Shown: positions 25,210 to 33,543 of the stretch, in pieces
Numbering within the stretch: the first letter of the stretch is position 1
Layout: every line of letters begins with the position of its first letter
From: Methylomonas sp. ZR1
Lineage (GTDB): Bacteria > Pseudomonadota > Gammaproteobacteria > Methylococcales > Methylomonadaceae
Length of the DNA: 64,000 nt
Assembly (NCBI RefSeq): GCF_013141865.1
Contig: NZ_RCST01000001.1
Location: forward strand, 1,426,001-1,490,000
Direction of reading: 5' to 3'
Translations under genes and position numbers: made by a program
Notes under the pieces: generated by a model
What the model was told of the DNA's origin: nothing
The model's database searches: none
Seen by the model: only the letters and a program-made list of their open reading frames with translations

Positions 25210-25365
25210 ATGAAACATCACATCATCACCGTCATGATTTTAGCGGTAGCCGTGGCGTGTTATCTGGTCGGTTATTCCGGTATCGGTAACGCCGCTTTCA
25301 TCGTTGGTGCGGGCTTCGAGACATGGTTTTGGATTCGGCTCTTGATCAAACGTCCGTCCGCTTAA
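25210..25365 (+). CDS. Small two-helix membrane protein (51 aa)
   Basis: A 51-residue frame with a good ribosome-binding site (TAGGAGAAG, ten bases upstream of the ATG). It reads as two hydrophobic helices (about 5-20 and 25-45) separated by YSGIGN and ends in the basic KRPSA. No family is recognised. Tiny membrane proteins of this kind are common in gammaproteobacteria. It stands alone, with about 165 bp of empty sequence upstream. Confidence 0.6.
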   Translation: MKHHIITVMILAVAVACYLVGYSGIGNAAFIVGAGFETWFWIRLLIKRPSA

Positions 25366-25477
25366 AGCAGATTAGCGTTCGACGCTGATTGGCAGCCGGG
25401 TACGTGGCGCGCGGCAGATCGTTCACCGGTCGGCACAAGCTGAAGCGCCTCTTACTAATTGCCAAAACAGAGCCCCG

Positions 25478-25793
25478 ATGCACCATTCAAACGAAATGTT
25501 AAGCCAGGAACTGGTAGCGATGGCAAAAAACGACCTTTCAGTACGGGAGGCGTTGGTCGCCGATGGCTCTCTAGGCCACGCTCTCTATCACCCGTATATG
25601 GAAGCCGTACATATCAGCAATGCCGCTCGCCTTGCAGCCATCATCGAGCAATACGGTTGGCCTGTACACAGTCTTGTGGGCGAGGAGGGGGCTTGGGCCG
25701 CCTGGTTGGTCGCGCAACATGCCATCGGCAATCCGCCATTCATGCGTAATTGTCTGTTTTTGCTAAAGCAGGCCGCCGCCAGCAACGAGGTTA
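25478..25793 (+). pseudogene. Truncated DUF6624 gene, joined to foreign sequence
   Basis: The first 105 or so codons resemble DUF6624 proteins: LVAMAKNDLSVREALVADGS, then EAVHISNAARLAAIIEQYGW, VGEEGAWAAWLVAQHAIG and NPPFMRNCLFLLKQA. The family C terminus (an arm with a second conserved block) is missing; after NEV the frame runs into unrelated codons and stops at 25885. The break coincides with the point where another protein begins in a different frame. This indicates a deletion or recombination junction near 25790. Confidence 0.65.
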
Positions 25794-26073
25794 TCCGGAA
25801 ACCGCCTTTCTGTTACGAGACGCCGTCATCAAAAACGATCCGGCGGTGTTGGCGTTTAGAATTTCGGCTTCCGCGACGATATTGATCGGCATCGTGCTGT
25901 TTTGCCTGGCTATCTACCGTTCGACGATCTATCCCAAGCCGGCGGCATTATTGATCTTCGCCGGCGCCGTGGTTTATGCGCTGGGGCCTATGATTTCGGT
26001 GTATGTGTCTACTGTTGGGATTTTCACCTTTGCCGTGGGCTGTATGCTGCTTGGGGTTCGTTTATTGCGCTGA
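25788..26073 (+). pseudogene. C-terminal remnant of a membrane protein
   Basis: From about 25788 a different frame reads GYPETAFLLRDAVIKNDPAV, then three hydrophobic helices to the stop at 26073. There is no start codon of its own in a sensible place; the open frame upstream of the junction belongs, in another register, to the DUF6624 remnant. It looks like the rear half of a four- to six-helix membrane protein whose front was deleted. No family is recognised. Confidence 0.5.
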
Positions 26074-26250
26074 CCGCGAAGGGATGTCGTTGGCCGTCCC
26101 GCAGAAAATGCGATGCGAGGCGGTGACAGGGGGATCGGCTTTCTTCTATTGCACTTCAATCAAACCCATCATCTTGATTGGCGAAAACGTTAGGGTAGCT
26201 GTGCCGCCGGTGCTAACCTGCCGCTGTCATGGTTTGCAGGAGTTTTTACG

Positions 26251-26862
26251 ATGAACGATATTCGCGACCCGGTTTATGCGCGTCTGCTCAAGGCGGCGCT
26301 GGACTGTTTTCTCGCCGACGAATACCACAAGGTCACCACCCGCGCCATCGCCGATCAGGCGGGCGTCAATATCTCGATGATCCGCTATTACTTCGGTAAC
26401 AAGGAAGGCCTTTACGAAGAAATGATCCGCGAGACACTCAAGCCTCTCTTGGACATGCTTGACAGCGATACGCTGTCCGAGGCAGGTGGTTTCGCTGAAT
26501 ATCTACGCCTCTATTACGACACCATGCGCAAGCATCCCGAGTTTCCCAAGCTTATTCTCAAGGTGCTGGCCCTCAACCACGGGCCGGGCCGGCGTTTCAT
26601 CCTGCAATTACTGGAACGCGGCCGCAGCGGCGGTGCGCGGCGGCTGGAACAGCTGAAGGCAAGCGGCCAGATCGATATAACGATCAACCCCGACGTGGCG
26701 CGCATGGCTTTCGTCAGTCTTGCGATGATGCCGATGCTGCTGAAAGACATCTTCGAGGAACAGATGGGAGGGCAGATGGACGAAGCCTTCCACGACGAAC
26801 TCGCCGCTTTCAACGGCAAGCTGTTGGCGGCGGGCATGGCCGCCTCCCAAGCGGGAGCGTGA
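26251..26862 (+). CDS. TetR-family transcriptional regulator
   Basis: A 203-residue repressor. The N-terminal helix-turn-helix (about 10-55) reads KVTTRAIADQAGVNISMIRYYFGNKEGLYEEM, typical of TetR (given here in outline). The C-terminal ligand-binding part is helical and has no recognised ligand. The following gene is a broken methyltransferase in the same direction two bases after the stop, so the regulator probably once controlled that operon. GCAGGAG lies upstream of the ATG. Confidence 0.9.
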   Translation: MNDIRDPVYARLLKAALDCFLADEYHKVTTRAIADQAGVNISMIRYYFGNKEGLYEEMIRETLKPLLDMLDSDTLSEAGGFAEYLRLYYDTMRKHPEFPKLILKVLALNHGPGRRFILQLLERGRSGGARRLEQLKASGQIDITINPDVARMAFVSLAMMPMLLKDIFEEQMGGQMDEAFHDELAAFNGKLLAAGMAASQAGA

Positions 26863-26863
26863 C

Positions 26864-27403
26864 ATGACATTGCAAAACAACGCCGGCGCGGTGCGCCGCT
26901 TTGCCAAACTCGCCAGATTCGGTGCCTGGCTACAAAACCTGCCCAACAAACTCGTGCCTGCGCCGTTCCGCCTGATCCAGATCGGTTCGGCCTATTGGCA
27001 ATCGCGGGCGTTGTATGTCGCCGCGCGGTTGGACACTGCCGGCGCTTTGGCCGAAGGCGAAGCTAGCGCCCAAACTTTGGCCGACCGGGTCGGCGCCGAC
27101 GCCGATGCCCTCTACCGCTTGCTGCTTATGTTGGTGGCGATGGGCGTGTTCGAAGAAGTCTCGCAACGTCGCTTCCGCAATAACAAACTATCGACTTATC
27201 TGCGTCTGGACCATCCCAACAGCCTGCGGGCAATGGTGCTGATGCACAACTCGCCGGCAATGAGCCGGCCGTGGTTCGAACGGTTGGAGCAGGGTGTGCG
27301 TAGCGGCGGCGTGCCGTTCGAATCGGCGCACGGACAGGCTTTTTACGACTACATGGACAGCCACTCGCAGCGGACAGCAGGCCATTGTGTCGCCGAAACT
27401 TGA
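26864..27403 (+). pseudogene. Truncated O-methyltransferase (dimerisation domain only)
   Basis: The first 165 residues match the winged-helix dimerisation domain of COMT-type O-methyltransferases: RLIQIGSAYWQSRALYVAARLDTAG, ALYRLLLMLVAMGVFEE, and FERLEQGVRSGGVPFESAHG. The frame then leaves the family at DYMDSHSQ and stops at 27403. The whole SAM-binding catalytic domain (about 170 residues) is missing. The following 200 bp do not contain it in any frame I could follow. It probably cannot methylate anything. Confidence 0.75.
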
Positions 27404-27600
27404 GTGGCGATACTTCTGCCACGCTTGCATCCCTGGCAGGCCCCGCCTCCCGGGTGGTCGGCAAAACGGTGGCGTCCGACGATCTGCCGCACTCGCGCCA
27501 GTGCATTCCATTTGTTCTACGCATTTCCGGTATCAATTGAGCACGTTGAGTAAGGCGCGAAGATTAGGCGCTTGTTACAGTAGCGCTCGATTGAGGAGGT

Positions 27601-28464
27601 ATGAAAGTGGACGATAAAACGGCCAGCGCGGCCTATGCCATGCGTTTCGATTACATAGACCAACATCTGTTCAAGCCGTTGTCGGTCGACGAACTGAGCA
27701 AACAGGCCAATTTTTCCCGATTTCACTTTCAACGCCAGTTCTCCGCTTACACCGGGTTGAGCACGACGCGCTACATTCGGTTATTGCGCTTACGCAAGGC
27801 GTCTTACCAACTGGTATTTCAGGAGCGGCGCAGCATTACCGATATTGGCCTGGACGCCGGTTTCGAGAATGCGGAATCGTTTTCCCGCGCGTTCAAAAAA
27901 TGCATTGGACAAACGCCTACTCAATTTCGAAAGCACCCGGCATGGCAGCCATGGAATGAGCGCATGCTATTGCCCAAACGCCTAAGGAGTCCCCGGATGA
28001 ACGTTACCATCGTCGATTTTTCAGAAACCCTAGTCGCAGCGCTGGAGCACCGTGCATCACCCAGCCTGCTTATGGACACGGTCAGAGAATTCATAACCTG
28101 GCGTAAGCAAAGCGGCTTGTCGCCGATCATCAGTATTCGGACGTTCGGTATCGCGTATGACGACCCGACTAACACGCCCACGGACTCATTCCGATTCGAT
28201 GTCTGCGGGGAGGTCAAGCAACCCGTGCCGGCCAATTCGCACGGCGTGGCCAACAAGCAGATTCCGGAAGGGCGATACGCCGTGGTGCGCCATATCGGTT
28301 CAACCGACCGTATCAGCGACAGTGTTTATTACCTCTACCGGGAGTGGCTGCCGGAAAGTGGTGAGGAATTGCGGGAATTTCCGGTATTTTTTCATTACAT
28401 CAAACGCGTGTCTGAAACGGCCGAACACGAACAGGTTACCGATGTTTATCTGCCTTTGGTGTAA
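27601..28464 (+). CDS. AraC-family regulator with GyrI-like effector domain
   Basis: A 287-residue regulator. Two AraC helix-turn-helix motifs occupy residues 10-115: LSVDELSKQANFSRFHFQRQ and ITDIGLDAGFENAESFSRAF, ending with FRKHPAW. The C-terminal half (about 135-285) is a GyrI-like/SOUL-type ligand-binding domain with FRFDVCGEV and PEGRYAVVRHIGS. Such proteins (Rob/BmrR-like effector domains) sense small, often cationic molecules. GAGGAGGT upstream gives a strong ribosome-binding site. No obvious target is adjacent. Confidence 0.9.
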   Translation: MKVDDKTASAAYAMRFDYIDQHLFKPLSVDELSKQANFSRFHFQRQFSAYTGLSTTRYIRLLRLRKASYQLVFQERRSITDIGLDAGFENAESFSRAFKKCIGQTPTQFRKHPAWQPWNERMLLPKRLRSPRMNVTIVDFSETLVAALEHRASPSLLMDTVREFITWRKQSGLSPIISIRTFGIAYDDPTNTPTDSFRFDVCGEVKQPVPANSHGVANKQIPEGRYAVVRHIGSTDRISDSVYYLYREWLPESGEELREFPVFFHYIKRVSETAEHEQVTDVYLPLV

Positions 28465-28867
28465 GCGGAAAGCGGTCGAACTGCCGAGCTAGGGTAAAAC
28501 TCGGGGTGCGTGGAGGGCAGGGCCGGGTGACGATAATCTTTGCCATCCCTTGTGAAAAAGCGGAAGACTAAGATTTAGCTTTTCCGATGGCCTCCAGGGA
28601 GAAGAGTGTGTAAGCAGGCGTGTCATCGGTGTAAAAAAATCAGAACTGTGATCGCCTTGGTAAACACCTGCGCTTGGTCGACCTACGCCGATTTCTTCCG
28701 CAATAAATAGCCGGAATAAGCCACGTGTTCCCGGCCGGCGACATCGACTAGAAAGCCGGTAGTAACGAACAAGCGATCGATCAAACCAGCGTTGTGTGGT
28801 GTAGCGGATTTGAGATTCCAAAAAGCCAATCATCACTATCCAATAACCAGAGAATCAAGTTAAACAA
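28465..28867. other. Degenerate DNA, no intact gene
   Basis: Open frames here are short and compositionally poor. On the minus strand fragments such as LLDSDDWLF and QVFTKAITVLIFLH appear in different frames. They resemble pieces of the membrane gene that often follows traD in integrative conjugative elements, but are too broken to assign. Confidence 0.35.
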
Positions 28868-29126
28868 CTGCTTTCCGTGGCGATGAACGGGTGAATCTTG
28901 GCGCCTCGGCCTTTGTTCAAAACCTGAATGAAGAGATCATTGATGAGACTTACGTCGCCTCGTGGACAAAGACAGCCACGGGCCATTCCGAGACGCCATA
29001 GTTGTAGCGATTGCTAACGACGGCGGCCAGATCCGTCAACAGAATCGAATCAATGGTGCTGCCAACCATGCCATCCGATAATGAGTCAAAGCCAATGTGA
29101 GCGACTTGTACTTTAGTGGCGAGCCA
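28868..29126 (-). pseudogene. Remnant of conjugative coupling protein TraD (ICE type)
   Basis: Read leftward, the DNA encodes VQVAHIGFDSLSDGMVGSTI and SILLTDLAAVVSNRYNYGV, then after a one-base frameshift INDLFIQVLNKGRGAKIHPF and IATES. These are the C-terminal ATPase-region signatures of the SXT/TOL-type integrating-conjugative-element coupling factor TraD. Both ends are missing, and there is a stop plus a frameshift, so it is a fossil. It borders an IS5-type element and indicates that an ICE once occupied or passed through this locus. Confidence 0.7.
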
Positions 29127-29215
29127 CAGGGATGCGGAGTCAGCAGAAAAACATCATAATTTCAGTGTGAAATTTTCTGATAACAAAGAGTGTGTTGTGA
29201 AGATCTGGCACCTAA

Positions 29216-30594
29216 CAGGCTGGTTAAAAACCCACTGATATTTCCCCTTACCCACGGTTGCCGTGATTTTTTCGAGTTGAAATCGGTCATGACATCGAGT
29301 TTCAAGCGTTTTGCCCCGGTTTCAAGGGCTTTTGATTCGCCTGAAGCCGTCTGTGGACGGTTTTCAGGCGAACTTCACCCTAGGCGGGTGCACTCCACGC
29401 CGGTTTCGGCGTGAACACCAATAGGTTGAGCATGCGCGTCAGGTTGTAGGCGGCAAAGCAAAACAAGGCCTGACCCGCGACTTTGGCTAAGCCGATGTGA
29501 CGGGTTTTGCGCAGGCCGCCGACCGTTTTGACCCAGCCAAAGGCTTCTTCGACGATTTTGCGGCGCTTGAGACTTTGGGCGTAACCTTTGCCGCGCGCGG
29601 TGCGGCCGTCGACGGCACTGCCAATCTTTTTGCGGGCCACATGGGCTTTGATATCACGGGACTCGAGTCCGTTGACGAACGCCGGTTGGTCATAGCCTTT
29701 GTCGGCACCGACGCTGCCACCTTGGGGCACGCGGCGTTTGATCATGTTTTGCGCGGCTTCGATTTCGGCGGTGCCGGTGGCTTGAGTGGTTTCGACATCG
29801 ACAATCAGGCCGTTGCGATTCTCGGACAAGGCATGGGTGATGTAACGCAGTTTGGCCTCGGTGTATTCGCCTTTTTTGTAAAGCCGGGCTTCGGGATCGG
29901 TCGTACTGTGGTGGGTGGCGTTGCTGCTCTTTTCGCCGCTGAAGTCGACCTCGGGATTGCGGCCGGCGGGTTTGTCCGGGCCGCTGCCGTCTTTCTTACC
30001 CAAAGGGCATAAATGACGAAGCTTTTGTGGGAAGCCCAGGCTTCGATCAGGCTACCGTCAACGCTGAAGTGTTCGTCGGACACTAGGTTTTGCCATTCGG
30101 CTATGGCCAGTACCCGCTCAAAAAATTCGCGACTCAGGGCTTCGGACAGCAGGCGTTCGCGGTTGGCGCTGAACACGCTGCGCTCCCAGACAGCATCGTC
30201 GATACCCAAACCAACAAACCAACAAACCAGCGAAACAACAGGTTGTAGTCCAGTTGTTCCATCAACTGACGCTCGCTACGGACCGTATACAGGACTTGTA
30301 ACAGCAAGGCGCGCAGCAGTTTTTCGGGGGCAATCGAGGGACGGCCAGTGTGCGAGTAACGCGCGGCAAAGACGGCATCCATCGAGGCCAATACGCCATC
30401 GACCAACAGCCGTAAACGGCGCAACGGATGCTGTTTGGGAATGCGGTCTTCCAGGTTGATGTAGCTGAACCAGTTGTTTTGGATGGCATCGTGTCCGCGC
30501 ATTGAAAGGCTCCAAATTTAGGTAGCCTATTTTAACCTCTTGTAACCGCCACGATCCTTAGTGACGCTCGATAGCTCAGTTTTTCACCAGCCTG
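29216..30594 (-). mobile_element. IS5-family insertion sequence (1379 bp, defective)
   Basis: Terminal inverted repeats are CAGGCTGGTTAAAAAC at the left end and its near-complement, GTTTTTCACCAGCCTG, at the right. A 4-bp target duplication CTAA flanks the element (29212-29215 and 30595-30598), matching the YTAR target preference of the IS5 group. The transposase inside reads leftward and is broken by two frameshifts. The element lies beside the traD remnant and only 39 bp from a second IS. Confidence 0.85.
29380..30502 (-). pseudogene. IS5-family DDE transposase, frameshifted
   Basis: Three consecutive frames together give a full-length transposase: MRGHDAIQNNWFSYINLEDR to RWFVGL, then GIDDAVWERSVFSANR to ASHKSF, then KKDGSGPDKPAGRNP to the end. 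The first break is explained by an exact 8-bp tandem duplication (GTTGGTTT twice on the minus strand, about 30210-30230). The second is a frame change near 30005. Catalytic regions VDGSLIEAW, GADKGYD and the late RRKIVEEAFGW are all still recognisable. With two breaks the product is almost certainly inactive. Confidence 0.85.
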
Positions 30595-30633
30595 CTAAAA
30601 GCCAAGGAATTGAGACGATGAGGCGTTTCATTA

Positions 30634-31485
30634 GGGGCTGTTGCCATTTTGTCATAATCCCTTTGAAAATCGATTGGCGAGCCATATTGATTGAGTTTTC
30701 AATCAAACGATAACTAGCGAATGCCACGCCAACTGCTTACAGATACCCACTGGGAAAAGCTAAAAACGATTATGTTGAGTTTCAGCATTTACGACAAACC
30801 CGGTCTTCGGCAAACGGTCGAAGGGATTTTTTATCGCTTGCGTGTTGGCTGCCCTTGGCGAGACTTGCCCGTCGCTTTTGGCAAGTGGAATGCCGTTTAC
30901 AAGCGCTTCAATGCCTGGTCACTGCAAGAAAAGCTGAGGGGTATCTTTCAGGCGCTAGTGATTGAGCCTGATTTGGAATGGCTATTTATTGATGGCAGCA
31001 TTATTAAAGCCCATCAACACAGTAGCGGCGGCGCCCATGAAAATCCAACAGCCATCGGGAAATCGGTCGCAGGCAACACGACCAAAATCCATATGGCGGT
31101 TGATGCCGGTGGACTTCCCATCCAGTTCTCGATTACGGGGGGCGAAGTACATGACTGCAAAGAGGCGCCGGAATTTGTGGCCAAGCTCCCCCAGGCGGGC
31201 TACATGATTGCAGACAAAGGGTATGACAGCGAGCCGTTACGAATTCAAATTCGAGACCAAGGCACAGTCCCCATCATCCCAAGAAAACAAAATTCAATAA
31301 TCGGGAATGAGGAAATGGACTGGTGTCTCTATAAATATCGCCACCTCGTTGAAAACGTATTTGCGCGACTGAAACATTTTAGAGCTATTGCCACCCGATA
31401 TGACAAACTAAAACGCAATTTTGAAGGTGCTATCGCCCTGGCTTGTGCATTTATATGGTTACCGATGTGAAACGGCAACAGCCCC
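30634..31485 (+). mobile_element. IS5-family insertion sequence (852 bp, apparently intact)
   Basis: Terminal inverted repeats are GGGGCTGTTGCCATTTT at the left and the complement of GGGGCTGTTGCCGTTTC at the right. A TA dinucleotide flanks both ends (30632-30633, 31486-31487), fitting the 2-bp TA target duplication of the IS427-like subgroup. The single transposase gene fills the element and has no interruption, so it may be mobile. Confidence 0.85.
30721..31470 (+). CDS. IS5-family (IS427-like) DDE transposase
   Basis: A 249-residue transposase of normal length for short IS5-family elements. The N-terminal domain has VGCPWRDLPVAFGKWNAVYK, the first catalytic Asp is in LFIDGSIIKAH, the second in IADKGYDSE, and the Glu in LVENVFARLKHFRAIATRYD with its Y-(2)-R-(3)-E-like spacing. 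It cuts and joins the element ends as a dimer. The frame is complete from the ATG at 30721. Confidence 0.93.
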   Translation: MPRQLLTDTHWEKLKTIMLSFSIYDKPGLRQTVEGIFYRLRVGCPWRDLPVAFGKWNAVYKRFNAWSLQEKLRGIFQALVIEPDLEWLFIDGSIIKAHQHSSGGAHENPTAIGKSVAGNTTKIHMAVDAGGLPIQFSITGGEVHDCKEAPEFVAKLPQAGYMIADKGYDSEPLRIQIRDQGTVPIIPRKQNSIIGNEEMDWCLYKYRHLVENVFARLKHFRAIATRYDKLKRNFEGAIALACAFIWLPM

Positions 31486-32330
31486 TAGTGACAGTATAGG
31501 TTTTAGTATAGTAAATTAAGTTTAATATAAAAAAATCCTTATATTTCATGGGTAATACACTGTTGCATCATGGGCGTGTGTTGCATTTTCTCGTCTTGCT
31601 TGGTGCCCTGTGTTTTCTGATTATTCATTTTTAAATATTTGATATATAAGTAATATTTTTTATTAAAAATATTATCCACACTTTAGCGGGTAGTGTAGGT
31701 TTTAGTATGGGTTTCTTCAGGTTGTACACGTGCCTTCATTCGTTAAAAAACCTATATCAAATGCAATTCTACGCCTGCACCGCAACAGCTTTGCAACCTG
31801 GGCGGGAAATGGTTTTTGATGATTACCCTGGAATACGTTTGTCTAGGAAGGTGAGAATCTGATTTTGTCGTTATAGAAGCTGTATTGATGGATGTCTTCG
31901 GCAGGTATCGATTGGTCATTGGCCGGCTGTGTCGTTTCTATTGGCTATTGTCGCCTGGGAGGCTATGAAAAACCAGCGTGATTCTCGCAGTGATGCAGTA
32001 TTAGAAGCCAACTGGACATGTTTACCGCCATAGTGCCCCAAAGGCTTCAGCTGAAATTGCGAGGATGTTTTACACAATGCTAAGCGACATGGCGGATTTA
32101 CGATCCACTTTAATTAGCCGTGCAATGGCTTTTGATTTGATTCAAAAGTACGCTGCAGTATCGCTCGTGCAGGCTGGTATATTACGATGCGAGCTGGCGC
32201 TGCGTTGGATTATGCAATGGATGCTGGCAGACTGCCTGAAGCCGCGGTAGATTGGTGGCGCTTAATTTTGGCGTCTGCGACAAGATTTATGAGCTCAAAT
32301 AGCCCATTTACCAAGCCGTGTCTAAAAGCT
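31486..32330. other. AT-rich gene-poor stretch beside the IS elements
   Basis: The part 31500-31700 is markedly AT-rich compared with its surroundings and includes TTATCCACA (31671-31679), identical to the strong DnaA-box consensus. The phrase TAGGTTTTAGTAT occurs near 31497 and again near 31697, about 200 bp apart, in slightly longer imperfect copies. A 61-codon open frame (32065-32250) has no recognisable relatives and no good ribosome-binding site. I see no gene I can support. Confidence 0.5.
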
Positions 32331-32356
32331 AAGCCCGCTTTATGCGGGCTTTTTTG
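32331..32356 (+). terminator. Intrinsic terminator
   Basis: AAGCCCGC-TTTAT-GCGGGCTT is a perfect 8-bp stem followed by a T-run. It terminates rightward transcription. The stem also lies 17 bp beyond the stop of the leftward EAL-like gene and may serve it weakly. Confidence 0.85.
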
Positions 32357-32372
32357 TGCGGATTGCTCTGAA

Positions 32373-33221
32373 TTAGCCATTGGCCGCAGAGAGCTCGACG
32401 CTTCGTTCGAAATAGTCTCCCTGTACCAGATCAAAGCCGGTGTTACGAGCTAATGCGGCTGTGCGTTTGTCATCGATTTGCAGTATGAAGCTTCGGCTGT
32501 TGATCGAGCTTGCCAAACTGCTTAATTGTTGGAGTTTTTCCAGGAGTGTATTGTCGCGGATGCGGTCCAATTCCAGCGCCGAGATGCCGACGAAGTCGGG
32601 CGCCGCGCGAGCAATTAACTCGAAGGCCGATTTTTCCAGCGAGTGATAATCAAACTTCAATGCCAGTTGGTAACCGCGGCGTTGATAATTTTGCAGGCCG
32701 CGCAGCAGCAATTGATAAAAACCGGCATAGGCGTTGTTTGCTGTCAGTGTGATGGCGACGTTGGCGGTTTGCAGGCCGCAGGCCACTATCACCTCTTCAA
32801 AATAAGCGCCATGATCTTCCTTGACACCGAGAATATGCCGAGGGTCGACTTCCAGAAACAATAATTCGTCGAGATGCGCTTGCGGCAAATAGTTCAGCAT
32901 ATGCACGGCTCGCGACATCCGGTCGAAGTTGATGATGGACTCGATATTAGCCTGTTCGGCCTGGGGCTGGGCCAGGTATTGTTCCAGCTCGCTGCTTTGT
33001 ATCGTTTGTTTGTGAATAGTGGACACGTTCAGTTGCGCAATGTGCCCGATAACATTGGCCGTGCGCAAAGTCTGGCGCAGCGGCGACAATCTGCTGCCGA
33101 TGCAGATGGGGCCGAATACCCCGTGCACCGCGCCGTTATCCAGCACAAATGGCCGTAAGCCGTTATTGTGTTCCTGCTCCAGTCTATCGTTAAAATATTC
33201 GACTAATTGTTGTAAAGGCAT
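32373..33221 (-). CDS. Degenerate EAL-domain protein, probably catalytically inactive
   Basis: A 282-residue protein whose second half follows the EAL (c-di-GMP phosphodiesterase) fold: VAITLTANNAYAGFYQLLLR, LALKFDYHSLEKSAFELIAR, APDFVGISALELDRI, and the end with FDLVQGDYFERSVEL. The ExL signature and the metal-binding acidic residues are not seen in their usual places. It may bind c-di-GMP or act as a scaffold, but hydrolysis is unlikely. There is no GGDEF domain. The N-terminal 100 residues are unassigned. It stands alone between an IS-scarred region and a cytochrome operon. Confidence 0.7.
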   Translation of the reverse strand: MPLQQLVEYFNDRLEQEHNNGLRPFVLDNGAVHGVFGPICIGSRLSPLRQTLRTANVIGHIAQLNVSTIHKQTIQSSELEQYLAQPQAEQANIESIINFDRMSRAVHMLNYLPQAHLDELLFLEVDPRHILGVKEDHGAYFEEVIVACGLQTANVAITLTANNAYAGFYQLLLRGLQNYQRRGYQLALKFDYHSLEKSAFELIARAAPDFVGISALELDRIRDNTLLEKLQQLSSLASSINSRSFILQIDDKRTAALARNTGFDLVQGDYFERSVELSAANG

Positions 33222-33543
33222 GAGTATCTGTCCAGTAAGTCCCTAATAACGGATGGTTTGCTAATAAACGCAGAGGGTAGCGAAACTAACTCATTAAATA
33301 AAACGATAATATTTGAAATTAATATGCCTAAATTAGAAGTGCAGCCGCAAAGCCAGGCATGCCGATTTTTAGGAAAGTGGTCAAACGCGATATGACGTGT
33401 TGGTCGACCTTTGTGAACGGGTGTTTCTATTCGTGGTTTAGAAATGGAACTCGTCCGAATAGGCTTCGGACAAGTCCCGACAAGCCGGGTTGCTGGCTGG
33501 AAATGCTTTAAAGCTGGATATTTGGCGTTCAGAGCCGATGGAA
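33222..33543. other. Intergenic region without a gene
   Basis: This 322-bp stretch holds upstream sequence of the EAL-like gene and the 3' flank of the cytochrome c' gene. A short hairpin GTCCGA-ATAGGCT-TCGGAC lies near 33453, without a T-tract. No coding frame is convincing. Confidence 0.5.

Noticed and set aside
28489-28836. A 115-codon leftward gene
   Set aside because: The composition is not protein-like throughout, fragments of other proteins appear in shifted frames, and it sits in decayed conjugative DNA.
29340-29366. A terminator hairpin (CGCCTGAA...TTCAGGCG) inside the defective IS
   Set aside because: It has the symmetry but lacks a T-run in either direction and lies within the IS end region.
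32065-32250. A 61-residue protein
   Set aside because: There is no ribosome-binding site, no family match, and it lies in a gene-poor region.
31486-32330. A chromosomal origin of replication
   Set aside because: Only one DnaA box was found, and there is no dnaA, dnaN, mnmG or rpmH gene nearby.
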